DNA from: Bacillota bacterium
Lineage (GTDB): Bacteria; Bacillota; Sulfobacillia; Sulfobacillales; Sulfobacillaceae
Length of the DNA: 64,000 nucleotides
Assembly (NCBI GenBank): GCA_021820965.1
Contig: JAKACZ010000001.1
Span: 239,067 to 303,066 of the forward strand
Direction of reading: 5' to 3'
Shown here: positions 18,676-27,851 of the stretch, in pieces
Numbering within the stretch: the stretch's first letter is position 1
How the letters are laid out: the number at the start of each line of letters is the position of its first letter
Program-made: the position numbers and the translations under genes
Notes under the pieces: model-generated
The model's input: only the letters and a program-made list of their open reading frames with translations
Told to the model about the DNA's origin: nothing
The model's database searches: none

Positions 18676-19413
18676 TTAAACGGTTGCATTCCGCCCAATC
18701 AGGGATGCCGCCGCATCGTCCAAGACAAAAGTCACATTGGGGTGCATTTGCAGGAAACTGGCAGGAACTTTTGTCGAGATATCCCCAGCTACAGCCGACC
18801 GAACTGCGTGGGCTTTTTCCCGCCCGAACGCCAATAAGATGATGAACTTAGCCCGCAAGATGGATTCAAGACCCATCGTAATGGCTTGCCGCGGCACACC
18901 GCTCTTGTCTTCGAAAAATCGCGAGTTCGCCACCCGCGTTTCGTCACTCAGGGTGACGACATGAGTTCGTCTTCTCAAAGACGCATCCGGTTCATTAAAG
19001 CCAATGTGGCCATTTCGCCCGATTCCGAGTATTTGCAGGTCTATGGGATGCACCTCGAGGATCGCGTCATATCGCGCACATTCCTGCTCAAGGTCGACGG
19101 CCGTTCCATCCGGCATGTGAGCGTGGTCGAGGTCAATATCGATTTGGTCGTACAATTCCCTCTGCATAAAAGCGGAATAGCTGTTCGGATTGTCTTTCGC
19201 TAGGCCCACGTATTCATCGAGGTTGATGGTTGTCACCTGGGCAAAGCTGAGGCCCTGACGATGAAAGTCTATCAACTGCCGATACAATGTTTTAGGCGTG
19301 GCGCCGGTCGCCAAACCCAAAACGGGGCTGGTCTTTTGAACGATGACGTTTTCCACCAACGTGGCCGCATAAACCGCGGCCATCGCCTCAGTACAAAAGC
19401 GTCTTACCCTCAC
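18676..19413 (-). CDS. nagB: Glucosamine-6-phosphate deaminase
   Basis: 245 residues, full length. It converts glucosamine-6-phosphate to fructose-6-phosphate and ammonia. Family motifs are clear: LGLATGATPKTLY (about 32-44), INLDEYVGLA with the catalytic Asp, LGIGRNGHIGFNEP with its catalytic His, and AITMGLESILRA. The GTG start at 19413 has AGGAGGAG upstream. It is the last gene of the murein-sugar operon and feeds glycolysis. NagA, needed between MurQ and NagB, is not in this window. Confidence 0.95.
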   Translation of the reverse strand: MRVRRFCTEAMAAVYAATLVENVIVQKTSPVLGLATGATPKTLYRQLIDFHRQGLSFAQVTTINLDEYVGLAKDNPNSYSAFMQRELYDQIDIDLDHAHMPDGTAVDLEQECARYDAILEVHPIDLQILGIGRNGHIGFNEPDASLRRRTHVVTLSDETRVANSRFFEDKSGVPRQAITMGLESILRAKFIILLAFGREKAHAVRSAVAGDISTKVPASFLQMHPNVTFVLDDAAASLIGRNATV

Positions 19414-19470
19414 AGAACTCTCCTCCTGCGATTATTGCGTGATAGGTTTTTAGATGACTAGTTACGCGTC

Positions 19471-19968
19471 TCATCTTTTTAGTGGACTGCCGATACGCAT
19501 GAGGTGCTTGGCATAGATTACCTCATTTGTTCCGTCGATGACCCAGTCAGGCAGCAATCCGACCCCGGCGAACCCGTTCCCTTCGTAAAAGCGCCGGGCA
19601 CCGCTATTCCATTCCGCGCATAGAAGCAAAAGCCTGGCTACCCCCGCCTGACTCAAGGCTGTCTCGACAGCTGAGAGCAAACGCCGGCCGAGCCCCTGCG
19701 AAGTTGCCGCGGTGTCGACACCGAATAATCGAATGTACCCGCAGTCTCCGAACGACCGCTGGTTATAGAGCGCGAACCCAATGACTTTCCCCGCCTGCGC
19801 ATCAACTGCCACAAACCCTTGCTCCTGGTCATGCCATAGGGTGCGCAGCCGGACCGTCGCTCCTTTGACAGTCACTCCGTAGCGTTGCCACAATGCGTGA
19901 GCCGCCATAATGCGGGCAATGTCGTTCACATCGTCGTTTTGCCAGGGCCGGATAATCGGGGCGGTCAT
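19471..19968 (-). CDS. GNAT-family N-acetyltransferase
   Basis: 165 residues with the acetyl-CoA loop motif GLGRRLLSAVETAL (about 101-114) and a C-terminal ARRFYEGNGFAGVG typical of GNAT enzymes. It overlaps the AmiE-like gene stop (ATGA), so it belongs to the murein-salvage operon. The acceptor is unknown; an amino sugar or peptide from cell-wall turnover is plausible from context only. Confidence 0.85.
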   Translation of the reverse strand: MTAPIIRPWQNDDVNDIARIMAAHALWQRYGVTVKGATVRLRTLWHDQEQGFVAVDAQAGKVIGFALYNQRSFGDCGYIRLFGVDTAATSQGLGRRLLSAVETALSQAGVARLLLLCAEWNSGARRFYEGNGFAGVGLLPDWVIDGTNEVIYAKHLMRIGSPLKR

Positions 19969-21023
19969 AATCCAAAGCCCGCCATCACGACATTGTGAAA
20001 GCGCCGACGGAATGCGGTCACGTCATGCCCGCGCCCAAAATGAACACGATTGGTCAGTAAAACGCACCACATGCGTGAACTTAAGTCAAATGCCACGGAA
20101 GTGCCCGTATATCCGGTATGCGTCACCGCGCTAGCGGGCCAAAGATCGCCCAGGGTGTCGTGTCCATCACCCCGGAGCACCCAACCCCACCCACGATTCC
20201 CGTTTAGACCCGCTGTTCGGGAAAGGGTACAAGCAGCTCGCGCTGGCCAAGACAGCCACTCATTGTCGGGGTCTACCCACGCCTGGAGGTACCGACCGAT
20301 ATCGTCGACGGTCGAGAACAGCCCGGCATGGCCTGACACGCCGCCCATCGCTTCCGTGTTGTCGTCGTGCACGATGCCCACTTTGGCCTTTCCGCCAGGC
20401 ATTACCTCCGTCGCGGCCATCCGGGACGCCAGACCGGGATTTGGGCAAAACCCCGTCTGTGGCATGCCAAGGACGTCGAAGACTTCCACCCGAGCTAAGT
20501 CAGGAAGCGACTGACCGTAAACACGCTGAACAAGCTCGCCCAGCAACATGAACCCGAGGTCACTATAGGCGACCTCCCCTCCCGGTTCCGCAATCAACGG
20601 CTCCGCTCCGGCCGCTTGGACAACCGCTTCGTATCCGGATAGGCTACGGAAGTATTCCCGGTGCGGCAGTAACCCTCCCGTGTGAGACAGCAAGTGACCT
20701 ATAGTCACGCGATCCTTGGCTCCCCCGGAGAACTCCGGAATGTACGCCGACACCGCATCATCGAAGGAGATACGCCCCTTTTCCACCAGCCGTAGAATTA
20801 GAGGGAGGGTCGCCGTCACTTTAGTCAGGGAGGCCAGATCAAAAATAGTATCACGGTGCATCGGCCTGGGAGTTCCCCCGGTAACCAGGGCAGAGCCCAC
20901 ACTAACGGTGGCAATAATTGTTGAAGCCATGCCGACTTGAGCCACAGCACCCGGTACGACTCGTGCCGCGACGGCCTCCTTAAGAAAATCTTCAAGCTGT
21001 CGGAGTCGATTTTCTGCCCACAT
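19965..21023 (-). CDS. Serine beta-lactamase-fold hydrolase, AmiE (YbbE)-like
   Basis: 352 residues of the class C beta-lactamase/penicillin-binding fold: SLTK (Ser about 65, SxxK), YSDLG (about 147, in place of YxN), and HTGYTG near residue 303. No signal peptide is present, so it acts in the cytoplasm. In the Bacillus murein-recycling operon the related YbbE/AmiE removes the peptide from MurNAc. Position between anmK and nagB supports an amidase or esterase on muropeptides, but the substrate is inferred. Confidence 0.78.
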   Translation of the reverse strand: MWAENRLRQLEDFLKEAVAARVVPGAVAQVGMASTIIATVSVGSALVTGGTPRPMHRDTIFDLASLTKVTATLPLILRLVEKGRISFDDAVSAYIPEFSGGAKDRVTIGHLLSHTGGLLPHREYFRSLSGYEAVVQAAGAEPLIAEPGGEVAYSDLGFMLLGELVQRVYGQSLPDLARVEVFDVLGMPQTGFCPNPGLASRMAATEVMPGGKAKVGIVHDDNTEAMGGVSGHAGLFSTVDDIGRYLQAWVDPDNEWLSWPARAACTLSRTAGLNGNRGWGWVLRGDGHDTLGDLWPASAVTHTGYTGTSVAFDLSSRMWCVLLTNRVHFGRGHDVTAFRRRFHNVVMAGFGL

Positions 21024-21032
21024 TGTTGCTCC

Positions 21033-22208
21033 CTACTTTACATAAAGTTTCGTGCCGGGACGTGCCGGAGTCCAAGACCCCTGCATTACCGTCCGCTTGG
21101 CGCCGGTTGTCCTTGGAACATTTGTCGGAAGGCCCTCTGAGAACTGCCATGCAAACAAGGCAAAGGCCACAGCCTCTTTAAAATCGCTGGGAATACCGTA
21201 GGCAGTCGCCGATTCCCAGGGTCTAAGAAGCCTCGCCCGATTTTGCAACTCCTCCATAAGAACCGGGTTCTTGATCCCTCCTCCCGACCCTATCAGGGCG
21301 ATCGGCTCCGAAATTTGACTCCCGATGCCACGGGCAATAGATTCGGCAACCAACGCCGTCGCGGTTCGCACTAGGTCGGCGTCAGACACGGCGTGAGCAC
21401 GCGCGTCTTGGCGCATGCTCCGGCAATACTGAAGACCGAACATCTCCCGGCCTGTCGATTTGGGCGGCTTGCGTAAAAAATAAGGGTTTTTCAGCCATTG
21501 TGCCAACAGCGGGGTGTCCACGGCTCCTTGCCTGGCTAGGCCCCCGTCTCGATCAAAATGGCGAGCGCCATTGGTGACGAGCTCCACCAAACCGTCAAGC
21601 ACCATGTTTCCCGGTCCGGTGTCAAATCCTATGACATTTTCTAAGGTCACGCCTCGGGGCAGCACGGTAATGTTGGCAATGCCGCCGATATTTAACGCCA
21701 CACGGTGTTCGTCCCAGCTTCGCAGCATCGCGTAGTCGAAGTACGGGACGAGGGGCGCTCCCTGCCCCCCCGAAGCCATGTCGGCCGCGCGAAACTGAGA
21801 TACTACATCAATATCGGTCAACGCCGCAATGACGGCGGGTTCTCCAATTTGTATACAGTAGCCGTTTTCCGTATTGGCAGGATTTGGCGGATAGTGGGCA
21901 ATGGTTTGCCCGTGCGAACCAATGACGCGTACGTCGTTTGGGCTTACACCGGATTCGCGTATGAGACGCTCTACCGCTCGCGCAAACCACCGTCCCATAT
22001 CGACGTTCAGCCGGCCCAGTTGGTGCGCACTGAACTCAGGCGAGAAGGCCGCAAAGATTCGGGAACGCTCTTCTTCACGGTAGGCATCAAACAGTGCGTG
22101 CTCCAACGAGATAGACGGCTTCCCGGCTAAATTCGAAATGCGCACCAATGCGGCGTCAATCCCGTCAACTGAAGTACCCGACATGAGCCCGATCGCGAAA
22201 GGTTTCAT
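21033..22208 (-). CDS. anmK: Anhydro-N-acetylmuramic acid kinase
   Basis: 391 residues. It opens the 1,6-anhydro ring of anhydro-MurNAc and phosphorylates it to MurNAc-6-phosphate. The start MKPFAIGLMSGTSVDGIDAALV is the family hallmark; ASGGQGAPLVPYFDY, LNIGGIANIT, GFDTGPGNMVLD and IGSGGGIKNP follow in order. It overlaps murQ by four bases. Its presence implies that anhydro sugars, products of lytic transglycosylases, are imported or made. Confidence 0.95.
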   Translation of the reverse strand: MKPFAIGLMSGTSVDGIDAALVRISNLAGKPSISLEHALFDAYREEERSRIFAAFSPEFSAHQLGRLNVDMGRWFARAVERLIRESGVSPNDVRVIGSHGQTIAHYPPNPANTENGYCIQIGEPAVIAALTDIDVVSQFRAADMASGGQGAPLVPYFDYAMLRSWDEHRVALNIGGIANITVLPRGVTLENVIGFDTGPGNMVLDGLVELVTNGARHFDRDGGLARQGAVDTPLLAQWLKNPYFLRKPPKSTGREMFGLQYCRSMRQDARAHAVSDADLVRTATALVAESIARGIGSQISEPIALIGSGGGIKNPVLMEELQNRARLLRPWESATAYGIPSDFKEAVAFALFAWQFSEGLPTNVPRTTGAKRTVMQGSWTPARPGTKLYVK

Positions 22209-23125
22209 TTGAGTTCGGTCCCGGGATCGGATTCAAGAGCCTTGCGAACATACCCGTTGGCCCTGCTCAGCCGCTGTCGAGCCTCATTGTAGCTCAGCCC
22301 CAATAACCCCATCACAATCGCCGCCTTAATATCCCCATCTGAGTCTTCGAATAGCCGGGTCGCGTCTGCATCCGAACATTGACAGGCAGCAGTAATGATG
22401 CGAATGGCGCGACGCACTAGTTTTCCATTGGTGGCCCGCATATCGACCATGAGATTTTGGTATACCTTGCCCAACTGCACCATCACGGTCGTGCTTAACA
22501 TGTTTAACACCAACTTTTGCGCCGTTCCCGCTTTCAGCCGGGTTGACCCGGCCAAGACTTCGGGACCCGTGTCGATATCAATAGCCACGTCACTGAGCGA
22601 TCCGATTTTGCTGGCCGAATTATTACTGACGGCGATAGTCGCGGCGCCCCGCCGCTTAGCTTCCTCCAGCGCACCAATGACGTACGGCGTCCGCCCGCTG
22701 GCTGAGATGCCAACCACCGAGTCCATCGCCGTGATACCAAGGTGAGCCACATCCCGAACGCCCTCGTCTTGACTGTCTTCAATATATTCGACGGCCCGGC
22801 GTAGCGCTTCGTCGCCGCCGGCGATGATGCCAATCACTAGATCGTAGCCCACGCCAAACGTGGGAGGGCACTCGGCCGCATCCAGCACCCCTAGGCGTCC
22901 GCTGCTTCCCGCGCCCACGTAAATGAGCCGGCCACCTTGTTTCATCCTGCCCGCAATCAGGTTGACAGCCCGCGCAATGTCGGGGATGGCCTTTGCCACC
23001 GCCCGCGGAACGCCTTGATCGTGTTGATTCATGTATTCCAGAATTTCCCGCGTGGTGCGATCATCCAACCCCCTGTCCTGGTCAAAACTTTCCGTACGCA
23101 AATCATCGATGTCTGAACTACTCAA
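22205..23125 (-). CDS. murQ: N-acetylmuramic acid 6-phosphate etherase
   Basis: 306 residues. It cleaves MurNAc-6-phosphate to GlcNAc-6-phosphate and D-lactate. The SIS domain carries GGRLIYVGAGSSGRLGVLDAAECPPTF (about 60-86), the following GGDEALRRAVE contains the catalytic Glu region, and a C-terminal MGLLGLSYNEARQRL helical segment is typical. It lies directly after the ABC permease and overlaps anmK. Confidence 0.95.
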   Translation of the reverse strand: MSSSDIDDLRTESFDQDRGLDDRTTREILEYMNQHDQGVPRAVAKAIPDIARAVNLIAGRMKQGGRLIYVGAGSSGRLGVLDAAECPPTFGVGYDLVIGIIAGGDEALRRAVEYIEDSQDEGVRDVAHLGITAMDSVVGISASGRTPYVIGALEEAKRRGAATIAVSNNSASKIGSLSDVAIDIDTGPEVLAGSTRLKAGTAQKLVLNMLSTTVMVQLGKVYQNLMVDMRATNGKLVRRAIRIITAACQCSDADATRLFEDSDGDIKAAIVMGLLGLSYNEARQRLSRANGYVRKALESDPGTELK

Positions 23126-23161
23126 CCAACGTTCCTCCTCAAAATGGATATCCGTCCCCGC

Positions 23162-24010
23162 TTATCGCACCGCAAATCGGTCACGGATGGCATCCCCAAG
23201 CAGATTGAAACCAAGCACTGCAACCGCAATGGCGAGGCCCGGGAAGATCGCCGTCCACGGATCGTTAAACATGCTGGTCTGCCCTGACTGAAGCAACTCC
23301 CCCAAGGACGACGCCGGCGGGACGACACCTAATCCCAAATAGCTCAGGGCGGCCTCAATCAAAATGGCGTCAGACACGGCCAGGGATATTTGAATGATAA
23401 TGATGGGCCAGATGTTAATGAGGACATGGCGGATAAGAATGCGGGCGTTGGACGCGCCCATGGAGCGTTCAGCCTCAACGTATTCTTTTTGTGCCTCCTC
23501 CAAGGCGGGCCCTCGGCTGACCCGCGCAAAAATGGGCAGGTAGACGATGGCAATAGCCTCGATCACACCGGATATGCCGGGGCCGACCATAGCCATAATG
23601 CCAATCGCCAATAAGATGGCGGGAAATGCCATGAAAATGTCCATGACCCGCATGACGATCATGTCAAACCACCGCAGCTGCGCCGACAGGAGGCCAAGAA
23701 GTGTGCCCACAACAGAGGACAGGCCAATGGAAATGGTGCTGATGACCAAGGAGGTCCGGATTCCCGCGGCGATGCGCGACAATTCCGATCGGCCGAACTG
23801 GTCGGTCCCCAGCAAAAATCCGTGCTGGCCAGGGCGGGCAAAGCTATATGCGCTCATGTGATTCGGATTCGGCAGGAAAAACGGGCCAAACACGCCCACC
23901 GCGACGATGAGCCCAACAATTAACGCGCCGACAATAAACCCTCCATCGAGACGCCGGCGACGACGGGGCGAACCATCACTGATATCGGATTGTCGGATTG
24001 ATAAGGCCAT
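23162..24010 (-). CDS. Peptide-type ABC transporter permease (DppC/OppC family)
   Basis: 282 residues. The first transmembrane segment follows a basic N-terminus (PRRRRRLDGGFIVGALIV). HGFLLGTDQFGRSELSRIAAGIRTSL is the usual OppC/DppC block, and YVEAERSMGASNARILIRHVLINIWP is the EAA loop that docks the ATPase. The start overlaps the upstream permease gene by 35 bases. The partner ATPases are not in this cluster. Confidence 0.92.
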   Translation of the reverse strand: MALSIRQSDISDGSPRRRRRLDGGFIVGALIVGLIVAVGVFGPFFLPNPNHMSAYSFARPGQHGFLLGTDQFGRSELSRIAAGIRTSLVISTISIGLSSVVGTLLGLLSAQLRWFDMIVMRVMDIFMAFPAILLAIGIMAMVGPGISGVIEAIAIVYLPIFARVSRGPALEEAQKEYVEAERSMGASNARILIRHVLINIWPIIIIQISLAVSDAILIEAALSYLGLGVVPPASSLGELLQSGQTSMFNDPWTAIFPGLAIAVAVLGFNLLGDAIRDRFAVR

Positions 24011-24926
24011 ACGAAATATCCACCACCAAATTCACAAGTATAAAGACCACGGCAATGATGAGTACGGACGATTGCACAACGGGATAGTCCCGTTGGTTAA
24101 TCGCGTTCACCACCAGCTGCCCCATCCCCGGAAGGGAAAACACATTCTCCACGACGATCGCACCGCCTAACAAGTACCCGAGCTGCAGGCCGATAATGGT
24201 GGTAATCGGAATCAGCCCATTGCGCAAAACGTGCCGAACGTTGACGGCCAGCGGCGTGAGCCCCTTGGCATACGCGGTGCGTACGTGATCCAGTTTGAGC
24301 GATTCCAATACCGCAGCTCGTGTCATGCGAGTGATAATGGCCATGAGAGATAGCGCCAACGCCACGATAGGAAACAACATGTCTCTTAGGTTGCTGACAG
24401 GCTGGCTAAACAAGGACACATAATTGAAAGCCGAAAAACTGGGAAGGTATATCGAGGTTCCTAATACCAGTAAGGTGCCTAGCCAAAAATTCGGAATGGC
24501 AAGCCCTATGAGGGCAAACCCTCTGGCAATCCAGTCGAGAACCCCGCGCTGGTGCAAGGCAGCCACCATTCCAAGCGGAATGGCAACCACAATTGCCAAC
24601 ATCAGAGCCCCGAGTGCGAGTTCTGCGGTCACCACGAACGATTGGCTGATGAGTGAGCTAATGGGTAGTCCGGAACGCAAGGAAAAGCCAAGATTCCCGT
24701 GCAACAATGCGCTAAACCACAGCCAATACTGCAGATACAACGGACTATTTATCCCGTACAACCGGTACAACTCTTTGAGTTGGCCAGCACTCACATTGGT
24801 TCGAGTTCCCAGCATAATTTGCACGATATTGCCCGGGATGAGGTGAACCATGAGAAACACCACGACTGTGACGCCAATCAGCGTGGGAATAGCGATTAAG
24901 AGCCGTCGGACAACATATCGCGCCAT
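23976..24926 (-). CDS. Peptide-type ABC transporter permease (DppB/OppB family)
   Basis: 316 residues beginning MARYVVRRLLIAIPTLIGVTVVVFLMVHLIPG, the family N-terminus. The EAA-type loop is RTAYAKGLTPLAVNVRHVLRNGLIPITT (about 218-245), and the terminal GAIVVENVFSLPGMGQLVVNAINQRDYPVVQ is diagnostic. It is paired with the DppC-like gene downstream and the binding protein upstream. Confidence 0.93.
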   Translation of the reverse strand: MARYVVRRLLIAIPTLIGVTVVVFLMVHLIPGNIVQIMLGTRTNVSAGQLKELYRLYGINSPLYLQYWLWFSALLHGNLGFSLRSGLPISSLISQSFVVTAELALGALMLAIVVAIPLGMVAALHQRGVLDWIARGFALIGLAIPNFWLGTLLVLGTSIYLPSFSAFNYVSLFSQPVSNLRDMLFPIVALALSLMAIITRMTRAAVLESLKLDHVRTAYAKGLTPLAVNVRHVLRNGLIPITTIIGLQLGYLLGGAIVVENVFSLPGMGQLVVNAINQRDYPVVQSSVLIIAVVFILVNLVVDISYGLINPTIRYQ

Positions 24927-24954
24927 GATACCCTCTCCTCATCAAAGGAGGGCA

Positions 24955-24973
24955 GGGGCGCCCATCGCGCCCC
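24955..24973 (-). promoter_or_regulatory. Stem-loop between binding-protein and permease genes
   Basis: A perfect GGGGCGC/GCGCCCC stem with a five-base loop sits right after the binding-protein stop. Such hairpins commonly protect the upstream mRNA or attenuate read-through, making the binding protein more abundant than the permeases. Confidence 0.5.
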
Positions 24974-24986
24974 GTCGCCCCTACCA

Positions 24987-26570
24987 CTACTTGCCGAGCC
25001 AGGCAGCCGCCAGTGGCGCATATTCATCACCCGGAACATACTTGTAACCGTGCAGAGAGGGACTCATCGCCACCATATTGTACGACGCAAACAGATACAA
25101 CATCGGCGCTTGTTGAACAACCAATTTTTGTAATTTAGCGTACACCTGGTGGCGCGCATTAAAGCTTAAGTCCGTTTCCCCTTGTTGCAACAACTTGTCA
25201 ACCTGGCTGTTGCTGAACTGGAATGCGTTGGTCGAACCGCCAGTGTGAAGCGCGGCATACATGGCCAAATCCGGATCGGTCCAGTCTCCGTTTTCCCCCG
25301 TAAACGCCTCGAACGAGCGCTTGTCCCAATTACTAATGTACGTCCCCCACTCGGTCGGAACCACATGCGCGCTTACCCCGACGGCTTTGAGTTCATTCGC
25401 GATCTCAACCGCGTCGGATTCGTCGACGGGGAATGAGGACGGGGCCATGATGTTAAAGCTAAATCCGTGGGGATAGCCCGCTTGTTTCAACAACTCCTTG
25501 GCCTTTGTGACATTTGTTTTGTACGACGGGTATTCCGAAACCGGAATGGCCCAACGGCGTAATGCGCCGGATAAAATGCCAGTGACTGCGCCCTCGCCGT
25601 AACCCACCTGATCTAAAATTCGCGGGCGGTTAATGGCATAGCTTAGCGCCAAGCGAACCTTTGGGTTTTTGAAGGGCCCCCACTTGGTATTGAACCCAAG
25701 CATATGATAATCGGAGCTGATGAACTTCTCGGTGTTAATGTCATGTGCCTTGGCCATGTCCTCCAGCTTAGAATAGTTGGCCGGGTCAAGAAATTCCGCA
25801 AACTGGGCCTGTCCGCTTTGAAGGGCGGCGATCCGGGACGTAGACGAAGGGACAATCTGGAAGACGATCTTGTTGATATACGGTTCCCCTTTAATGAAGT
25901 AGTGTGGATTGCGAACCAGCGTAATCGACTGATTGGGTACCCAGTCCTTGAGAATGTACGGACCGGTTCCATCTTCCACGCGCTGCAGGTTCCCCTTGTG
26001 TTGAGACACAAACGTCGGATTCATGACCACCAGGAAGCTTGCGACAACCGTAAGAAAGGGAGAGTACGGCCGGGTTAAAGCCACTTGAACGGTACTGGGA
26101 TTTAAGGCTTTGACACTACCCACCGTTTGGAAAAAGGATGCCCAGGGCGAAGCCAATTTCGACGACATAATTCGGTTGAAACTGTACACCACGTCGGATG
26201 CCGTCATGGTGCCGCCTTGATGAAATTGTACATGGCTGCGCAAATGAAACGTATAGACCAGGTGATTTGCGGAAATGCTCCAACTTTTGGCCAGATCGGG
26301 CTCAATCTTTCCCGTGGAACTCAATTTGACTAGAGAATTGTACAGCAATTCCTCGACCGGTTTCGAATACTCATCGGTCGTCAGCATAGGATCCAGCGTT
26401 AGGGCGTCACCCTTTTGGGCAATCGTCAGCGTGCCGCCCACTTGAGGCTTGGTAGAAGCCGCGTTGGTTGGGCTAGATCCGTTTGTACTGGAACCACAAG
26501 CAGCTAACGGAACCGATAAGAGTGCGGCGGCACTCACCAGTCCGAGCCACTTCGCTTTGCGGGTTTTCAC
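24987..26570 (-). CDS. Lipoprotein substrate-binding protein of peptide-type ABC importer (SBP_bac_5)
   Basis: 527 residues. Lipoprotein signal peptide ending LSVPLAACGSS (Cys about 25). The mature part shows the cluster 5 pattern: GGTLTIAQKGDALTLDPMLTTDEYS, LAKSWSISANHLVYTFHLRSHVQFHQGG, and later VRLALSYAINRPRILDQVGYGEG. The start is GTG with AAGGAGGAG. In a murein-salvage operon it probably binds muropeptides, MurNAc-peptides or cell-wall disaccharides rather than ordinary dipeptides. Confidence 0.92.
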   Translation of the reverse strand: MKTRKAKWLGLVSAAALLSVPLAACGSSTNGSSPTNAASTKPQVGGTLTIAQKGDALTLDPMLTTDEYSKPVEELLYNSLVKLSSTGKIEPDLAKSWSISANHLVYTFHLRSHVQFHQGGTMTASDVVYSFNRIMSSKLASPWASFFQTVGSVKALNPSTVQVALTRPYSPFLTVVASFLVVMNPTFVSQHKGNLQRVEDGTGPYILKDWVPNQSITLVRNPHYFIKGEPYINKIVFQIVPSSTSRIAALQSGQAQFAEFLDPANYSKLEDMAKAHDINTEKFISSDYHMLGFNTKWGPFKNPKVRLALSYAINRPRILDQVGYGEGAVTGILSGALRRWAIPVSEYPSYKTNVTKAKELLKQAGYPHGFSFNIMAPSSFPVDESDAVEIANELKAVGVSAHVVPTEWGTYISNWDKRSFEAFTGENGDWTDPDLAMYAALHTGGSTNAFQFSNSQVDKLLQQGETDLSFNARHQVYAKLQKLVVQQAPMLYLFASYNMVAMSPSLHGYKYVPGDEYAPLAAAWLGK

Positions 26571-26638
26571 GAAATACTCCTCCTTGATTAAACACCTGGG
26601 GTCGCAACTCAGACATAGAGCGCACCGAATAACCCTGG

Positions 26639-27502
26639 TTACGGGTTCGACCGATGCGAGGCCACCGCGGCGCGTGTGCGCTGCAAAAGCGCCGCCGACG
26701 CATCCGGATACCGGTTCACGTGGTACAGCAGGACACCATCAACAATGGCTAACGACGCGGCAAGCGACGCGGTCGCACCGACGCGCACGGTAACCTCATT
26801 GGCGTTGATGGGCAGCACCACAGCCGCCAGTTCATGTAAGGCTGAGGTGCCAAACTGCGTGATGGCAACAATATTCACACCCTGGCTGGCCATCAATTTA
26901 GTCATCTCAATCACGTCAGTGGTTCGAGCGGAGTAACTAATTGCAAAGAAGAGATCATTAGGTCCGAAATGGGTGGCAAGTATGGCGGCTGTGTGGAAAT
27001 CCTCAGCCGCCCAGACCGCGTAGCCCAAACGCTGTAATTTCTGTTGAATATCTAACGCTACCAGCGCCGATGCGCCGGAGCCAAACGCCAGGACACGGGC
27101 ATCCATACGAAGAAAATCGCTAACTTGCGCCAAGGCTTCGATGCTAATCCCACTCAGTGTCATTTGAATCGATGAAATCAGGCTATGCTGCAACTCTTCC
27201 ATGTGGGCATGAAACGGGCTATCCGGGTTAATCTCGGAAAACACAATGTCGTTAGTTGATTCCGCCCGAATCAAATCCCCAATGATGCTAAGTTTCAGTT
27301 CAGGATAGCTCTTAAATTGCAGCGCGTGACACAGCCTCATCACGGCCGACTGTGAGCTCTTACTCAACTTGGCCAGCTCCCTCACCGTTAACGATGATAG
27401 GCGCTTGGGATTCTCGAGGATCCATTCGGCCACGCGTTGCTCTGAGGGATTCAGCTGCTCAACCCCTTGCCGTATGCGATTTAATCCACCGGCCACGGCC
27501 AT
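26639..27502 (-). CDS. murR: RpiR/MurR-family regulator of the murein-salvage operon
   Basis: 287 residues. An N-terminal HTH_6 domain (ELAKLSKSSQSAVMRLCHALQFKSYPELKLSI, about 43-74) precedes a SIS sugar-phosphate-binding domain (VLAFGSGASALVALDIQQKLQRLG; AISYSARTTDVIEMTKLMASQG). MurR proteins repress murQ operons and respond to MurNAc-6-phosphate. As the first gene of the operon it probably also regulates itself through repeats in its promoter. Confidence 0.88.
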   Translation of the reverse strand: MAVAGGLNRIRQGVEQLNPSEQRVAEWILENPKRLSSLTVRELAKLSKSSQSAVMRLCHALQFKSYPELKLSIIGDLIRAESTNDIVFSEINPDSPFHAHMEELQHSLISSIQMTLSGISIEALAQVSDFLRMDARVLAFGSGASALVALDIQQKLQRLGYAVWAAEDFHTAAILATHFGPNDLFFAISYSARTTDVIEMTKLMASQGVNIVAITQFGTSALHELAAVVLPINANEVTVRVGATASLAASLAIVDGVLLYHVNRYPDASAALLQRTRAAVASHRSNP

Positions 27503-27533
27503 CTATCTAGACCCCCTCACTAGGATCAAGGCT

Positions 27534-27566
27534 ATAATACAATATTCCACAATCGTTAGCAATATT
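27534..27566 (-). promoter_or_regulatory. murR operon promoter with paired CAATATT operator repeats
   Basis: On the minus strand TTGCTA (27562-27557), a 17-bp spacer and TATTAT (27539-27534) form a good sigma-A promoter. Two CAATATT direct repeats (27540-27546 and 27560-27566), exactly 20 bp apart, overlap the spacer and the -35 box. Two full helical turns place them on one face of the DNA, as expected for a dimeric repressor such as MurR. Confidence 0.55.
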
Positions 27567-27851
27567 TGAACACACTGTTTCATCGATAGTCAGCGAACTA
27601 ATGCCACGCGACCCAACCGCTATGAAGGCTTTACCCCCGATCCTCGATGTGGGTCCGACGAGGAACGGCGGGCGGTTCGGACGAGCAGGCCGACAACGCA
27701 TACACGTCGGTACAAGGCTTAGGCGACCTGCCCTGCGAACATGCAACAATTTTAGATATAATGCCAAGGGATTTCATAAGGACGGCTTCGAACGCATGGC
27801 GCCGGTGTCGATGCGTGCATTTGGGGAATTAACCTATCATGGAGGACCGCG

